Source: an uncultured Holophagaceae bacterium
GTDB taxonomy: Bacteria; Acidobacteriota; Holophagae; Holophagales; Holophagaceae
Assembly (NCBI GenBank): GCA_903840385.1
Contig: CAIMFT010000125.1
Location: forward strand, 1-48,812
Length of the DNA: 48,812 bases
Direction of reading: 5' to 3'
The position numbers and the translations under genes are program-made. Positions 9,873 through 17,824 of the stretch are shown piece after piece; position 1 is the stretch's first letter; each line of letters starts with the position of its first letter. The notes under the pieces were generated by a model. The model saw only the letters and a list, made by a program, of their open reading frames with translations. It did no database searches and had not been told where the DNA came from.

Positions 9873-11138
9873 ATGGAGAGTGAACGAGACGGCCAGGCGC
9901 AGGACCTGAAGGTGATGGTGGTCGATGACGACGTGGTCTTCCTCCGCTACCTGGAAGCCCAGCTGAAGATGATCGGCTACCAGACGGTGACCGTGGAGAG
10001 TGGTGTGGCGGCCTGGATCCTCCTCCAGGCTGATCCCCCGGATCTGGTGCTGCTGGACATCTTCATGCCGGGCATGGGCGGGCTGGAGCTGTGCCGGAAG
10101 ATCAAGACCACCCCGGTCCTTCAGGACATCCCGGTGGTGCTCCTGACCATGATGGGCGCCAAGGCCAAGGATGGCGGCTACCAGGCGGGGGCTGATGACT
10201 TCCTCAACAAGCCGCCCCACCTCCTGGAGCTCAAGACCCGGATTCGCAACCTGCTGCTGCTTCGCCAGCTCCGTGCGGCCCTGCCTCCCGAGGCGGAGGA
10301 CCCGCCGGCGGAGGTGGTCCCAGGCGCCCCACCCCGCATCCTGATCATGGATGCCTTGGGCATTCCCAACAGCCACATGGCGAACACCCTGGCTGAGGAG
10401 GGCTGGGAGGTGCAGGTCATGAGGAGCCAGGAGCACCTGCTGGCAAGCCTCCGCAACCAGCGACCCGACCTCCTCATCATCGATCAGGACCTGTCCGACG
10501 GCTCTGGCAGCGGCTTGGTGTCCCGCCTCCGGAGCGAGGTGGGGACCGCCGACCTGACCATCCTCCTGGCCTGTGAGGCGGGTGCCCTCGAGCTCCAGGT
10601 CGGGATCTACCAGAGCGAAGCGGATGAGCATCTGGTCAAGCCCTTCGAGCCCTCGGAGCTCAAGGCCCGGGTGCGGTCCCTGCTCAAGCGCTCGGAGCTG
10701 CGCAGCCGTCAGGAGGGCAAGGTCCTGGCTGCGGACCCCAACGAGGTCGAGGACGCCCGAGGGGGCACCTTCAGCAGGGCCTTCTTCCTTGCGAGCCTCA
10801 AGCACACCTGTGCCTTTGCCACTGTGGTGAGTCGCCCCGTTGGCCTCCTGGCCTACCGGCTCCCCGTGGGGGCCGTGACCGGTGGCATCAGGATCCCAGA
10901 GGTCATGAAGGGCCAGCTGGAGGCCCACGAGGTGCTCTGCCGGGTGGCCGAGGGCCTCTTCGTCGCCATCCTGCCCTGTGCCGATCTGGTTGAGCTTGGC
11001 CGCCGGGTCGAGGCCCTCAAGCCTCTGCTCCCGGCCGGTCAGTTCGCCACGGCTTCCGGCAAGGGGAGAATTGCCAACACGCTGGTCAAGAGCATCTGGG
11101 ACCAGTTCCACGGCCTGGACCAGGCGGGGCAGGGCTGA
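9873..11138 (+). CDS. double-receiver regulator with degenerate GGDEF domain
   Basis: A 421-residue PleD-like protein. The first receiver (about 12-130) is intact: VVDDD, D62 in LLDIFMPGMGG, K113. The second (about 153-272) keeps D204 and K256 but its N-terminal acidic pocket is reduced to a single aspartate (LIMDAL), so it may not accept phosphate. Residues about 300-421 align by eye with a diguanylate cyclase fold, but the signature reads AEGLF at 359-363 instead of GGDEF, and the preceding segment is shortened. It should not make c-di-GMP; it could be a binding or docking module. GGAGG (9862-9866) precedes the ATG by 6 bases. It is the last gene of the module, followed by a terminator. Confidence 0.85.
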   Translation: MESERDGQAQDLKVMVVDDDVVFLRYLEAQLKMIGYQTVTVESGVAAWILLQADPPDLVLLDIFMPGMGGLELCRKIKTTPVLQDIPVVLLTMMGAKAKDGGYQAGADDFLNKPPHLLELKTRIRNLLLLRQLRAALPPEAEDPPAEVVPGAPPRILIMDALGIPNSHMANTLAEEGWEVQVMRSQEHLLASLRNQRPDLLIIDQDLSDGSGSGLVSRLRSEVGTADLTILLACEAGALELQVGIYQSEADEHLVKPFEPSELKARVRSLLKRSELRSRQEGKVLAADPNEVEDARGGTFSRAFFLASLKHTCAFATVVSRPVGLLAYRLPVGAVTGGIRIPEVMKGQLEAHEVLCRVAEGLFVAILPCADLVELGRRVEALKPLLPAGQFATASGKGRIANTLVKSIWDQFHGLDQAGQG

Positions 11139-11183
11139 GCATCCTTCAGCGGGCAGGTCGCGGCTCCCTGTTGCTCTTTATTT

Positions 11184-11201
11184 ATAAGTAAATCTACTTA
11201 T
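11184..11201. repeat. AT-rich inverted repeat
   Basis: ATAAGTA (11184-11190) and TACTTAT (11195-11201) are perfect complements around a 4-base centre, in a locally AT-rich stretch between the regulator gene and the terminator. It could be an operator-like site or a weak hairpin before the terminator. Function unknown. Confidence 0.45.
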
Positions 11202-11207
11202 TATTCG

Positions 11208-11236
11208 AAAAAGACACGCAAATGCGTGTCTTTTTT
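11208..11236 (+). terminator. rho-independent terminator after the signalling module
   Basis: Stem GACACGC / GCGTGTC with a small AAAT loop, preceded by five A and followed by six T (11231-11236). The A and T flanks let it work on both strands. It closes the plus-strand signalling module and insulates the dcw cluster. Confidence 0.88.
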
Positions 11237-11251
11237 CGCTTTTATTTCCTC

Positions 11252-11279
11252 TTGTGGTGATTCCGGGCCTTTCTAGACT
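11252..11279 (+). promoter_or_regulatory. candidate mraZ promoter
   Basis: TTGTGG (11252-11257) and TAGACT (11274-11279) with a 16-base spacer give a plausible sigma-70 promoter. Its expected start site would fall at the first unit of the tandem operator that begins at 11283, the right geometry for MraZ repression. Confidence 0.45.
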
Positions 11280-11282
11280 TTG

Positions 11283-11328
11283 AAGTGGACTTCAGTGGAA
11301 CAAAGTGGTTTGGAATGGACGAAAGTGG
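11283..11328 (+). promoter_or_regulatory. MraZ operator: five tandem TGG units with exact 10-bp period
   Basis: AAGTGG at 11283, CAGTGG at 11293, AAGTGG at 11303, GAATGG at 11313 and AAGTGG at 11323 repeat with a spacing of exactly 10 bases. MraZ is known to bind tandem boxes with this period upstream of its own gene (TGGGN-type in Escherichia coli, AAAGTG-type in mycoplasmas). The array lies 48 bases upstream of the mraZ start and just downstream of a candidate promoter, so autoregulation of the whole dcw operon is likely. Confidence 0.85.
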
Positions 11329-11375
11329 TCCACCGTGCCCCTCCTCACCTGGATGCCATTTGAAAGGCAGGTTCG

Positions 11376-11840
11376 GTGCTGCGACTCCGCGGGAACACGC
11401 CAGCCACGATGGACGAGAAGGGACGCCTCAAGCTCCCCTCCTCCTTCAAGGCCGAGTTGGAAGCCTTCGCCAAGGGCGAGGGTGGCGGAGCCTCCCGGCA
11501 CTACCTGACTTCCTTGGATGGACGCTCGGCACGGCTCTACCCCTTGCCCGTGTGGGAGGCCATCGAGGCCCGCCTGGCGGCCCTGCCGTCCACCAACCCC
11601 GCCAAGCGCAAGTTCCTGGAGACCACCGCCTACTTCGGCAGTGAGGTGGAGCCCGACGCCCAGGGCCGCTTCGTCATCCCCCCCATCCTCCGGGAGGCGG
11701 CCCAGCTGACCGGCGAAGTGGCCGTCCTGGGTCAGATGGACCACCTGGCCATCTGGAACCGGGCCGGCTTCGAGCGCCGCCTGGCGGCCGAGCCTCTGGG
11801 TGCCGATGACCTGGCTCAGCTCGCGGACCTGGGGATCTGA
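11376..11840 (+). CDS. mraZ: transcriptional regulator MraZ
   Basis: A 154-residue protein of two AbrB-like halves. The conserved D-x-K-G-R-x-x-L-P motif appears as MDEKGRLKLPSSFK near 12-25, and its second copy as DAQGRFVIPPILRE near 95-108. MraZ forms a ring-shaped oligomer that binds tandem repeats before the dcw operon. I use the GTG start at 11376, because it keeps a normal-length N-terminus and is preceded by AAAGGCAG (11363-11370). The stop overlaps the rsmH start (TGATG). It is the first gene of the dcw cluster. Confidence 0.95.
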   Translation: MLRLRGNTPATMDEKGRLKLPSSFKAELEAFAKGEGGGASRHYLTSLDGRSARLYPLPVWEAIEARLAALPSTNPAKRKFLETTAYFGSEVEPDAQGRFVIPPILREAAQLTGEVAVLGQMDHLAIWNRAGFERRLAAEPLGADDLAQLADLGI

Positions 11841-12805
11841 TGATGACCCTCGCCGCCCCGGTCCATGTCCCCGTCCTCCTCCAGGAAGTGGTGGCCAACC
11901 TCGTCCTGCCCCCGGCGGCCCGCGTCCTCGACCTCACCCTGGGCCTGGGTGGCCATGCCGCAGCGCTCCTGGCCGGGGCCGACGCCCAGAGCCTCTACCT
12001 CGGCGTGGACCGCGATCCCGACGCCCGGGCCATCGCCACCCAGAACCTGGGCCATGACCGCCGCGTCAGCATCTTCCCCGGGACCCACGAAGACCTCTGG
12101 GACGCTCCCCGCTTCCGGGCCTGGCAGGCGGCTCATGCCCCCGAGGGCTTCGATGCCATCCTGGCCGATCTGGGCGTCTCCACCCTGCAGCTGCGCACCC
12201 CCCTCCGCGGCTTCAGCTTCCGGGACGACGGCCCCCTGGACATGCGCATGGACCCCGAGCAGGGCGTCCCGGCCTGTGTGTGGATTGCCGAGCAGACCGA
12301 AGAGACCCTGGCCGATGCCATCTACCAGTACGGCGAAGAGCGGGCCAGCCGACCCATCGCCCGGGCCATCCTCAAGGCCTCCCGGGAAGGTCGCCTGGAC
12401 ACCACCCATCAGTTGGCCCGGGCCGTCTACACCGTGATCCCCCGGGAGCCCGCCAAGCGCAAGGGCCAGAGCGACCCCGCCACCCGCACCTTCCAGGCCA
12501 TCCGCATTGCGATCAATGGCGAGCTGGACCGCCTCGCCGCCACCCTGCAGACCGCCATCAGCCACCTCCGGCTGGGCGGCCGCATCGGGGTCATCAGCTT
12601 CCACAGCCTGGAGGACCGCATTGTCAAGCAGACCCTGCGGCGCCTGGCAGGTGTCTACGACGGCCCCGGCCGCACCGCCCCCATGGAACTTCCCAAGATC
12701 GTCAGGCTCATCCATGCCGGCGGCATCGCTCCCAGCGAGGCCGAGGCCGCCAGCAACCCCCCCTCTCGCTCCGCCCGCCTCCGCGTGGCGGAGCGGCTCT
12801 CCTGA
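11840..12805 (+). CDS. rsmH: 16S rRNA (cytosine(1402)-N(4))-methyltransferase RsmH
   Basis: A 321-residue SAM-dependent methyltransferase (older name MraW) that methylates N4 of C1402 in the ribosomal P site. It begins with HVPVLLQEVV and has the SAM-binding LDLTLGLGGHAAALL near 31-45, GVDRDPDA, ILADLGVSTLQLR, DMRMDPEQG and, near the C-terminus, ISFHSLEDRIVKQ. Length is normal. It overlaps mraZ by one base; two adjacent ATG codons (11840 and 11843) are both possible starts. Confidence 0.97.
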   Translation: MMTLAAPVHVPVLLQEVVANLVLPPAARVLDLTLGLGGHAAALLAGADAQSLYLGVDRDPDARAIATQNLGHDRRVSIFPGTHEDLWDAPRFRAWQAAHAPEGFDAILADLGVSTLQLRTPLRGFSFRDDGPLDMRMDPEQGVPACVWIAEQTEETLADAIYQYGEERASRPIARAILKASREGRLDTTHQLARAVYTVIPREPAKRKGQSDPATRTFQAIRIAINGELDRLAATLQTAISHLRLGGRIGVISFHSLEDRIVKQTLRRLAGVYDGPGRTAPMELPKIVRLIHAGGIAPSEAEAASNPPSRSARLRVAERLS

Positions 12806-12816
12806 TCGAGGTGACC

Positions 12817-13188
12817 ATGTCCGCTGGAACCCTGCTGAGCTCCGCCCCCTCCCTCCGCCGCACGGTGGAGAGTGAGGGCATCCTCCGCATGCTCCTCCTG
12901 GTGGCGATCCTGGCCATGCCCGTGGGCACCATGATCTTCCTGAAGATCCAGAGCACCCGCCTGAGCTACGCCATGGGCGACGTGAAGGAGCGCATCCGCA
13001 AGGAAGAGGAGTTCCACCGCAAGCTCATGCTCGAGCGCAGCCGCTACCAGCGGGATGAGGAAGTCCAGGTCTATGCCGAGAAGTCGGGCCTGGAGCCCCG
13101 CAAGCAGGGCCACCTGGTCCACCGGGCCTTCACGCCGGAAGACCAGAAGATTGCCCGGCTCCGTCCGGTCTCCTCGGATGGGCAGTAG
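12817..13188 (+). CDS. FtsL-like septum protein
   Basis: A 123-residue bitopic membrane protein: a short cytoplasmic leader, one hydrophobic segment (about 22-42, GILRMLLLVAILAMPVGTMIFLKI), then a charged, coiled-coil-prone stretch (DVKERIRKEEEFHRKLMLERSRYQRDEEV) and a tail. Sequence alone would not identify it, but size, topology and position between rsmH and ftsI fit FtsL, which joins FtsB and FtsQ to activate septal wall synthesis by FtsWI. GAGG (12808-12811) precedes the ATG by 5 bases. Confidence 0.75.
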   Translation: MSAGTLLSSAPSLRRTVESEGILRMLLLVAILAMPVGTMIFLKIQSTRLSYAMGDVKERIRKEEEFHRKLMLERSRYQRDEEVQVYAEKSGLEPRKQGHLVHRAFTPEDQKIARLRPVSSDGQ

Positions 13189-13212
13189 GCTATAGGCTTT
13201 GGGCTGCAGCCC
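13189..13212. repeat. short heptamer-like repeat remnant between ftsL and ftsI
   Basis: The bases just after the ftsL stop read as degenerate heptamers (AGGCTAT, AGGCTTT, GGGCTGC). The unit resembles the heptamers found as an inverted pair at 35760-35927. It is short and could be chance. Confidence 0.3.
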
Positions 13213-13245
13213 TTCCACACCGCTTCATCCAGCCCCGGCCGCCCC

Positions 13246-15387
13246 GTGTTTGATCGCTTCGCCACTCAGCCCCGCATGCCCAGGCGCCTCCTGGGCCGGC
13301 ACGAGCCCCAGGAGCTGCTGGAGGGCCGCCTGCTGTGGCTCATGGCCGGGATGGCCCTCTGGAGCCTGCTGATCCTCCTGCGCCTCCTCTGGCTCCAGGG
13401 CTGGGAGCACAAGCGCTTCAAGGCCAAGGCTGAGCAGCAGCACACCACGGTGGTGCCGGTGCCGCCCATCCGGGGTGAGCTCCGGGACCGCCGGGGCGAG
13501 CCCCTGGCCATCTCAATCAAGGTCGAGAGCCTGTTCGCCGATCCCCGCGCCTTCTACCCGGACTACAAGGCCGGCAAGGGCGAGGAGCGCCAGTGGGGTG
13601 AGCCCAACCGCAAGGCGGCCGGAGAGGTGGCCGCCAAGCTGGCCCCGATCCTGGAGCAGAGCCGCGCCCAGGTGCTGGAGAAGCTGCTGCGCCGGAAGAG
13701 CTTCGTCTATCTGGAGCGCCACCTGCCGCCGGTGAAGGTCTCGGCCATCCGGGCCCTGGGCCTGGATGGCATCGAGTTCCAGCCCGAGAGCCGGCGCTTC
13801 TACCCCCGGGGCACCCTGGCCGCTCAGCTCCTGGGCTTCACCAACATCGATGGGGCCGGACAGCTGGGCATCGAGCAGACCTTCGACCGGCAGCTGGCGG
13901 GCATGGAGGGCAAGCTCATCGCCCCCCGGGATGCCCACGGCAAGCTACTCATCCTCCAGGAGAACTACAGCCAGGTGCCCGTGAATGGGGCCTCCCTGCA
14001 GCTGAGCATCGATGCCTCCATCCAGCACCTGGTGGAGGATGCCCTGGAGGAGGGGGTGCGGCTGTCCCGCCCCCACACCGCCTATGCCGTGGTGGTGGAC
14101 CCCACGACCGGGGAGATCCTGGCCATGGCCGGGACGCCCACCTTCGACCCAAACCACATCCTGCCCCGCCGCTTCCGCAACCGCACCGAGGCTGAGCTCA
14201 GCGCCGCCGAGCGGGAGGACCTGAAGCGGGAGCTGGAGCGGCAGAAGGCCGCCCGCAAGGTGCATCCGCTGGAGGATGTCTACGAGCCGGGCTCCACCAT
14301 GAAGATCTTCACCGCCGCCATTGCGCTGGAGGAGCGCAAGGTCCGCCTGGGCGAGCGCATCGACTGCCTGGGGGGCCGCTGGCAGTACAGCGCCAAGGTG
14401 CCACCCATCACCGACACCCACCGCCACGGCGTGCTCACCTTCGAAGAGATCCTCTGGCAGAGCTCCAACATCGGGGCCGCCAAGCTGGGCATCCGCCTGG
14501 ATCCCGCCGTCCACTACCAGTACCTCCGCAAGTTCGGTTTCGGCGAGGCCACGGGGCTCAACTTCCCCGGGGAGAGCCAGGGCCGCCTCATCGCCCCGGA
14601 CCGCTGGAGCGTGCCCACCCAGTACACCATGAGCTACGGCTACGGCCTCAGCACCACGCCCCTGCAGATCCTCATGGCGGGCTGCGCTCTGGCCAACGGC
14701 GGGCGCCTCATGCAGCCCATCCTGGTGCAGCGCATCTTCAACGACCGGGGCCTGCTGCTGAAGGAGTACAAGCCCACCACCCGGGGCCAGGTGATCAGCG
14801 AGGAGACCGCCAGCCTCATGAAGGAAGCCCTGAAGGGGGTCGTCACCCAGGGCACAGGCAAGAAGGCCAAGCTCGACAACAACATTGAGTCCTTCGGCAA
14901 GACCGGCACCAGCCGCAAGCTCATCAATGGGAAATACGACCCGAAGCGGCACTTCGCCTCTTACATGGGCTTCTTCCCGGCGGACAACCCCCAGTACGGC
15001 GTGCTGGTGATGCTGGATGATCCCGGCGGGGACACCACGGGTGGCGATGTGGCTGCTCCCCTCTTCAAGCGCATCGGCGATGGCATCCAGCGCTACCGCC
15101 AGACCGCACCGGACCCGGGCCGCGAGGCCGACCTCAAGCTCTCCCTGCGGGACTGGCCCACCAGCGAGACCGACGAGGCCAGTGTGCATGTGGAGAAGGG
15201 GCGGGTCCCTGACCTCATGGGCCTCAGCCTCAAGGCCGCCATCCAGCGGGTGGTGCTGGTGGGGGGCGTGCCTCGGATCGAGGGCCTCCCGGGCCCATCG
15301 GCCACCCGGGTGCAGGGGCAGAGCCCGGAGCCGGGTGCGGCCCTGGAAGCGGGCGGCGTGGTGCGCATCCGAGCGGGGGGATCATGA
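13246..15387 (+). CDS. ftsI: division-specific peptidoglycan transpeptidase FtsI/PBP2-type with C-terminal PASTA domain
   Basis: A 713-residue class B penicillin-binding protein. A membrane anchor lies near 28-48 (LLWLMAGMALWSLLILLRLLWL), followed by the dimerisation domain (RGELRDRRGEPLA). The transpeptidase domain has all catalytic motifs: S350-T-M-K353, S406-S-N408 and K552-T-G. A single PASTA domain at about 650-713 (VPDLMGLSLKAAIQRV) is more typical of Spo VD-like or Gram-positive enzymes than of proteobacterial FtsI. It cross-links septal peptidoglycan. The start is uncertain: the GTG at 13246 lacks a clear ribosome binding site, and an ATG at 13276 is an alternative. The stop overlaps murE by 4 bases. 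Confidence 0.94.
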   Translation: MFDRFATQPRMPRRLLGRHEPQELLEGRLLWLMAGMALWSLLILLRLLWLQGWEHKRFKAKAEQQHTTVVPVPPIRGELRDRRGEPLAISIKVESLFADPRAFYPDYKAGKGEERQWGEPNRKAAGEVAAKLAPILEQSRAQVLEKLLRRKSFVYLERHLPPVKVSAIRALGLDGIEFQPESRRFYPRGTLAAQLLGFTNIDGAGQLGIEQTFDRQLAGMEGKLIAPRDAHGKLLILQENYSQVPVNGASLQLSIDASIQHLVEDALEEGVRLSRPHTAYAVVVDPTTGEILAMAGTPTFDPNHILPRRFRNRTEAELSAAEREDLKRELERQKAARKVHPLEDVYEPGSTMKIFTAAIALEERKVRLGERIDCLGGRWQYSAKVPPITDTHRHGVLTFEEILWQSSNIGAAKLGIRLDPAVHYQYLRKFGFGEATGLNFPGESQGRLIAPDRWSVPTQYTMSYGYGLSTTPLQILMAGCALANGGRLMQPILVQRIFNDRGLLLKEYKPTTRGQVISEETASLMKEALKGVVTQGTGKKAKLDNNIESFGKTGTSRKLINGKYDPKRHFASYMGFFPADNPQYGVLVMLDDPGGDTTGGDVAAPLFKRIGDGIQRYRQTAPDPGREADLKLSLRDWPTSETDEASVHVEKGRVPDLMGLSLKAAIQRVVLVGGVPRIEGLPGPSATRVQGQSPEPGAALEAGGVVRIRAGGS

Positions 15388-16841
15388 GACTTGACGCGCT
15401 CCTCGCCGACCTGGGCACCCGCATCAGTGGCCCCGATGGTGACGTGCTGGACCTCACCAGCGACAGCCGCGAAGTCCGTCCCGGCTGGGCCTTCGTGGCC
15501 CTGAAGGGGGAGCAGGCCGATGGTGCGGCCTACGTTCCCCAGGCCCTCGCCCAGGGCGCTGTGGCGGTGCTCTCAGAGGTCCCGCTGGACCTTCCGGAGG
15601 GCATCGCTGGCGGCCTCCTGACGGACCCTCTGCGCCTGCAGATGGCCCTCCTGGCCCGCCGCCTCCACGGCGAGCCGGATCGGTGCCTGGCCCTCATTGG
15701 CGTCACCGGCACCAACGGCAAGACCACCACTACCACCCTCATCCGTCAGCTCCTGCGCGGCGCGGGTCTGGGCTGCGGCGTCATCGGCACCGTGCTCAAT
15801 GCCGCTGGGGCCGTGGTGGAGGAGGCCATTCGCACCACGCCTGAGAGCACCGCCTTCTACCGCTGGCTGCGCCGGGGCGTCGTGGCGAAGGATGTGGCCT
15901 CGGCCGTGGAGGTGAGCAGCCACGCCCTCTGCCTGGGGCGGGTGCACGGTGCGGCCTTTGGGGTGGGGGTCTTCACCAACCTCACCCAGGACCACCTGGA
16001 CTATCACGGCACCCTGGAGGCCTACTTCGAGGCCAAGGCGCGGCTCAAGGCCCAGTGCCGCAGCTTCCTGGTGAATGCCGACGACCCCTTCGGCCAGCGC
16101 CTCCTCGCCGAGGGCGGCTGCACCAGCTATGCCCTGGATCGCCGGGCGGACTACCGCGCCGCCGACCTGGAGCTGGGGCCGACAGGCACCTGCTTCACCC
16201 TGGAGACGCCCCTGAACGTCTGGACCGTGGAGAGTCCCCTCCTGGGTCGGTTCAATGCCTACAACCTGCTGGCGGCCCTGGCGGCCTGCGCCGAGGCCGG
16301 CTTCGACTTGAACCAGCTGATCCCCGCCGTGCCGACGGTGACCGGCGCCCCCGGCCGCCTGGAGCGCGTGGACTACGGTCAGCTCTTCGGCGTAATGGTG
16401 GACTATGCCCACACCCCGGATGCCCTGGAGAAGCTGCTGACCGAGGGGCGGCGCCTGCTGTCCCCGGGCGGTCGCCTGCATGTGCTGTTCGGCTGCGGCG
16501 GGGACCGGGACCGCAGCAAGCGCCCCCTCATGGCGGCGGCGGTGGCGGCCGGGGCCGACGTGCTCTGGCACACCAGCGACAACCCCCGCACCGAGGATCC
16601 CGAGCGCATCCTGGACGACGCCGCCCCCGGTATTCCCGAGGCCCTCCGCAGCGATGCCACCCGGTACCACCGGGACGCTGACCGCCGCCGCAGTGTGGCC
16701 GCAGCCCTGGCCGACTGCCGCCCCGGTGACCTGCTCCTGCTGGCTGGGAAGGGCCATGAGCCCTACCAGGAGATCCACGGCGTGAAGCACCCCTACAGCG
16801 ACCGGGCCGCGGTGGAAGCCGCACTCCGGGGCGCGCCATGA
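15384..16841 (+). CDS. murE: UDP-N-acetylmuramoyl-L-alanyl-D-glutamate--2,6-diaminopimelate ligase MurE
   Basis: A 485-residue Mur ligase. The ATP loop GVTGTNGKTTTT lies near 107-117 and TNLTQDHLDYHGT near 200. The amino-acid specificity motif reads DNPR at 399-402 (HTSDNPRTEDP), which marks meso-diaminopimelate as the third stem residue. It therefore predicts an A1gamma, Gram-negative-type peptidoglycan. Overlaps of 4 bases (ATGA) with ftsI before and tsaC after show tight translational coupling. Confidence 0.97.
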   Translation: MRLDALLADLGTRISGPDGDVLDLTSDSREVRPGWAFVALKGEQADGAAYVPQALAQGAVAVLSEVPLDLPEGIAGGLLTDPLRLQMALLARRLHGEPDRCLALIGVTGTNGKTTTTTLIRQLLRGAGLGCGVIGTVLNAAGAVVEEAIRTTPESTAFYRWLRRGVVAKDVASAVEVSSHALCLGRVHGAAFGVGVFTNLTQDHLDYHGTLEAYFEAKARLKAQCRSFLVNADDPFGQRLLAEGGCTSYALDRRADYRAADLELGPTGTCFTLETPLNVWTVESPLLGRFNAYNLLAALAACAEAGFDLNQLIPAVPTVTGAPGRLERVDYGQLFGVMVDYAHTPDALEKLLTEGRRLLSPGGRLHVLFGCGGDRDRSKRPLMAAAVAAGADVLWHTSDNPRTEDPERILDDAAPGIPEALRSDATRYHRDADRRRSVAAALADCRPGDLLLLAGKGHEPYQEIHGVKHPYSDRAAVEAALRGAP

Positions 16842-17824
16842 CCCGCCTGGTCCGCATCGAGGGACCCGGGGATCCCATCCTCCACGAGGCCGCCGCCCTG
16901 CTGCGTTCCGGGGGCCTGGTGGCCTTCCCCACGGAGACGGTCTATGGGCTCGGTGCCGATGGCCTGAACCCCGAGGCGGTCGCACGAATCTACGCCGCCA
17001 AGGGTCGGCCCAGCACCAGCCCGGTGATCCTCCACGTGGCCGGTGCGGAAGCGGCCCACGACCTGGTGGCCCACTGGTCCGCCGAGGCCCAGGCCCTGGC
17101 TGACCGCTTCTGGCCCGGCCCTCTGACGCTGGTGCTGAAGGCCTCGGCGCTCGTGCCGGCCTGCGTCCGTGCGGGCGGGCCCACCGTGGCCCTGCGCTGC
17201 CCCGCCCATCCCGTGGCCCTGGCGCTCATCCGGGCCACCGGGCGCCCCCTGGCGGCCCCCAGCGCCAACCGCAGCCAGCACCTGTCCCCTACCACTGCCA
17301 CCCACGTGGCCTCCAGCCTCGGGGACGCTCCGGACCTCATCCTGGACGGCGGTCCCACCACCGAGGGCCTGGAGTCCACCATCCTGGACCTCACGGGGCC
17401 CCGGCCCCGCATCCTGCGCCCGGGCCCCATCACGCCGGCAGACCTGGCGGGCCTGGTCGGCCCGGTGGAAGTCTGGGCCGGGGCCGCTGATCCGGCGCTC
17501 CGCCAGCAGGCCCCCGGGATGCAGGCGCGGCACTATGCCCCCCGCGCCGAGCTGCGTCTGGTGCCCCCAGGGGCCGGCGCCGTCGCCACCGGCGAGCGGG
17601 TGGCCTACGTGGGCTTGGGTGCCCTGCCGGTCCTGCCGGAGGGCGTGCGGGGCATCCTGCTGCCCCTGGAGCCCGACGCCGTGGCGGTTCGACTCTATGC
17701 GCTCCTGCACGAGCTGGACGATGCCGGCTTCGACCGGATCCTGGTGGAACACCCCCCCGCCGGGGAGGCCTGGCTCGCCGTGCGCGACCGCCTCGGGCGG
17801 GCCGCAGCCAAGGAGCAGCCATGA
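16838..17824 (+). CDS. tsaC: L-threonylcarbamoyladenylate synthase (Sua5/TsaC with C-terminal Sua5 domain)
   Basis: A 328-residue protein that makes threonylcarbamoyl-AMP for the t6A37 modification of ANN-decoding tRNAs. The YrdC/TsaC domain (about 1-205) shows FPTETVYGLGADGLN, the KGRPSTSP motif, and APSANRSQHLSPT. A linker and the smaller Sua5 domain follow (PGMQARHYAPRAELRLV near 228-244). It is wedged between murE and murF with ATGA overlaps on both sides, an unusual place: no wall-synthesis role is known. Transcription and translation must be tied to the dcw operon. Confidence 0.95.
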   Translation: MTRLVRIEGPGDPILHEAAALLRSGGLVAFPTETVYGLGADGLNPEAVARIYAAKGRPSTSPVILHVAGAEAAHDLVAHWSAEAQALADRFWPGPLTLVLKASALVPACVRAGGPTVALRCPAHPVALALIRATGRPLAAPSANRSQHLSPTTATHVASSLGDAPDLILDGGPTTEGLESTILDLTGPRPRILRPGPITPADLAGLVGPVEVWAGAADPALRQQAPGMQARHYAPRAELRLVPPGAGAVATGERVAYVGLGALPVLPEGVRGILLPLEPDAVAVRLYALLHELDDAGFDRILVEHPPAGEAWLAVRDRLGRAAAKEQP

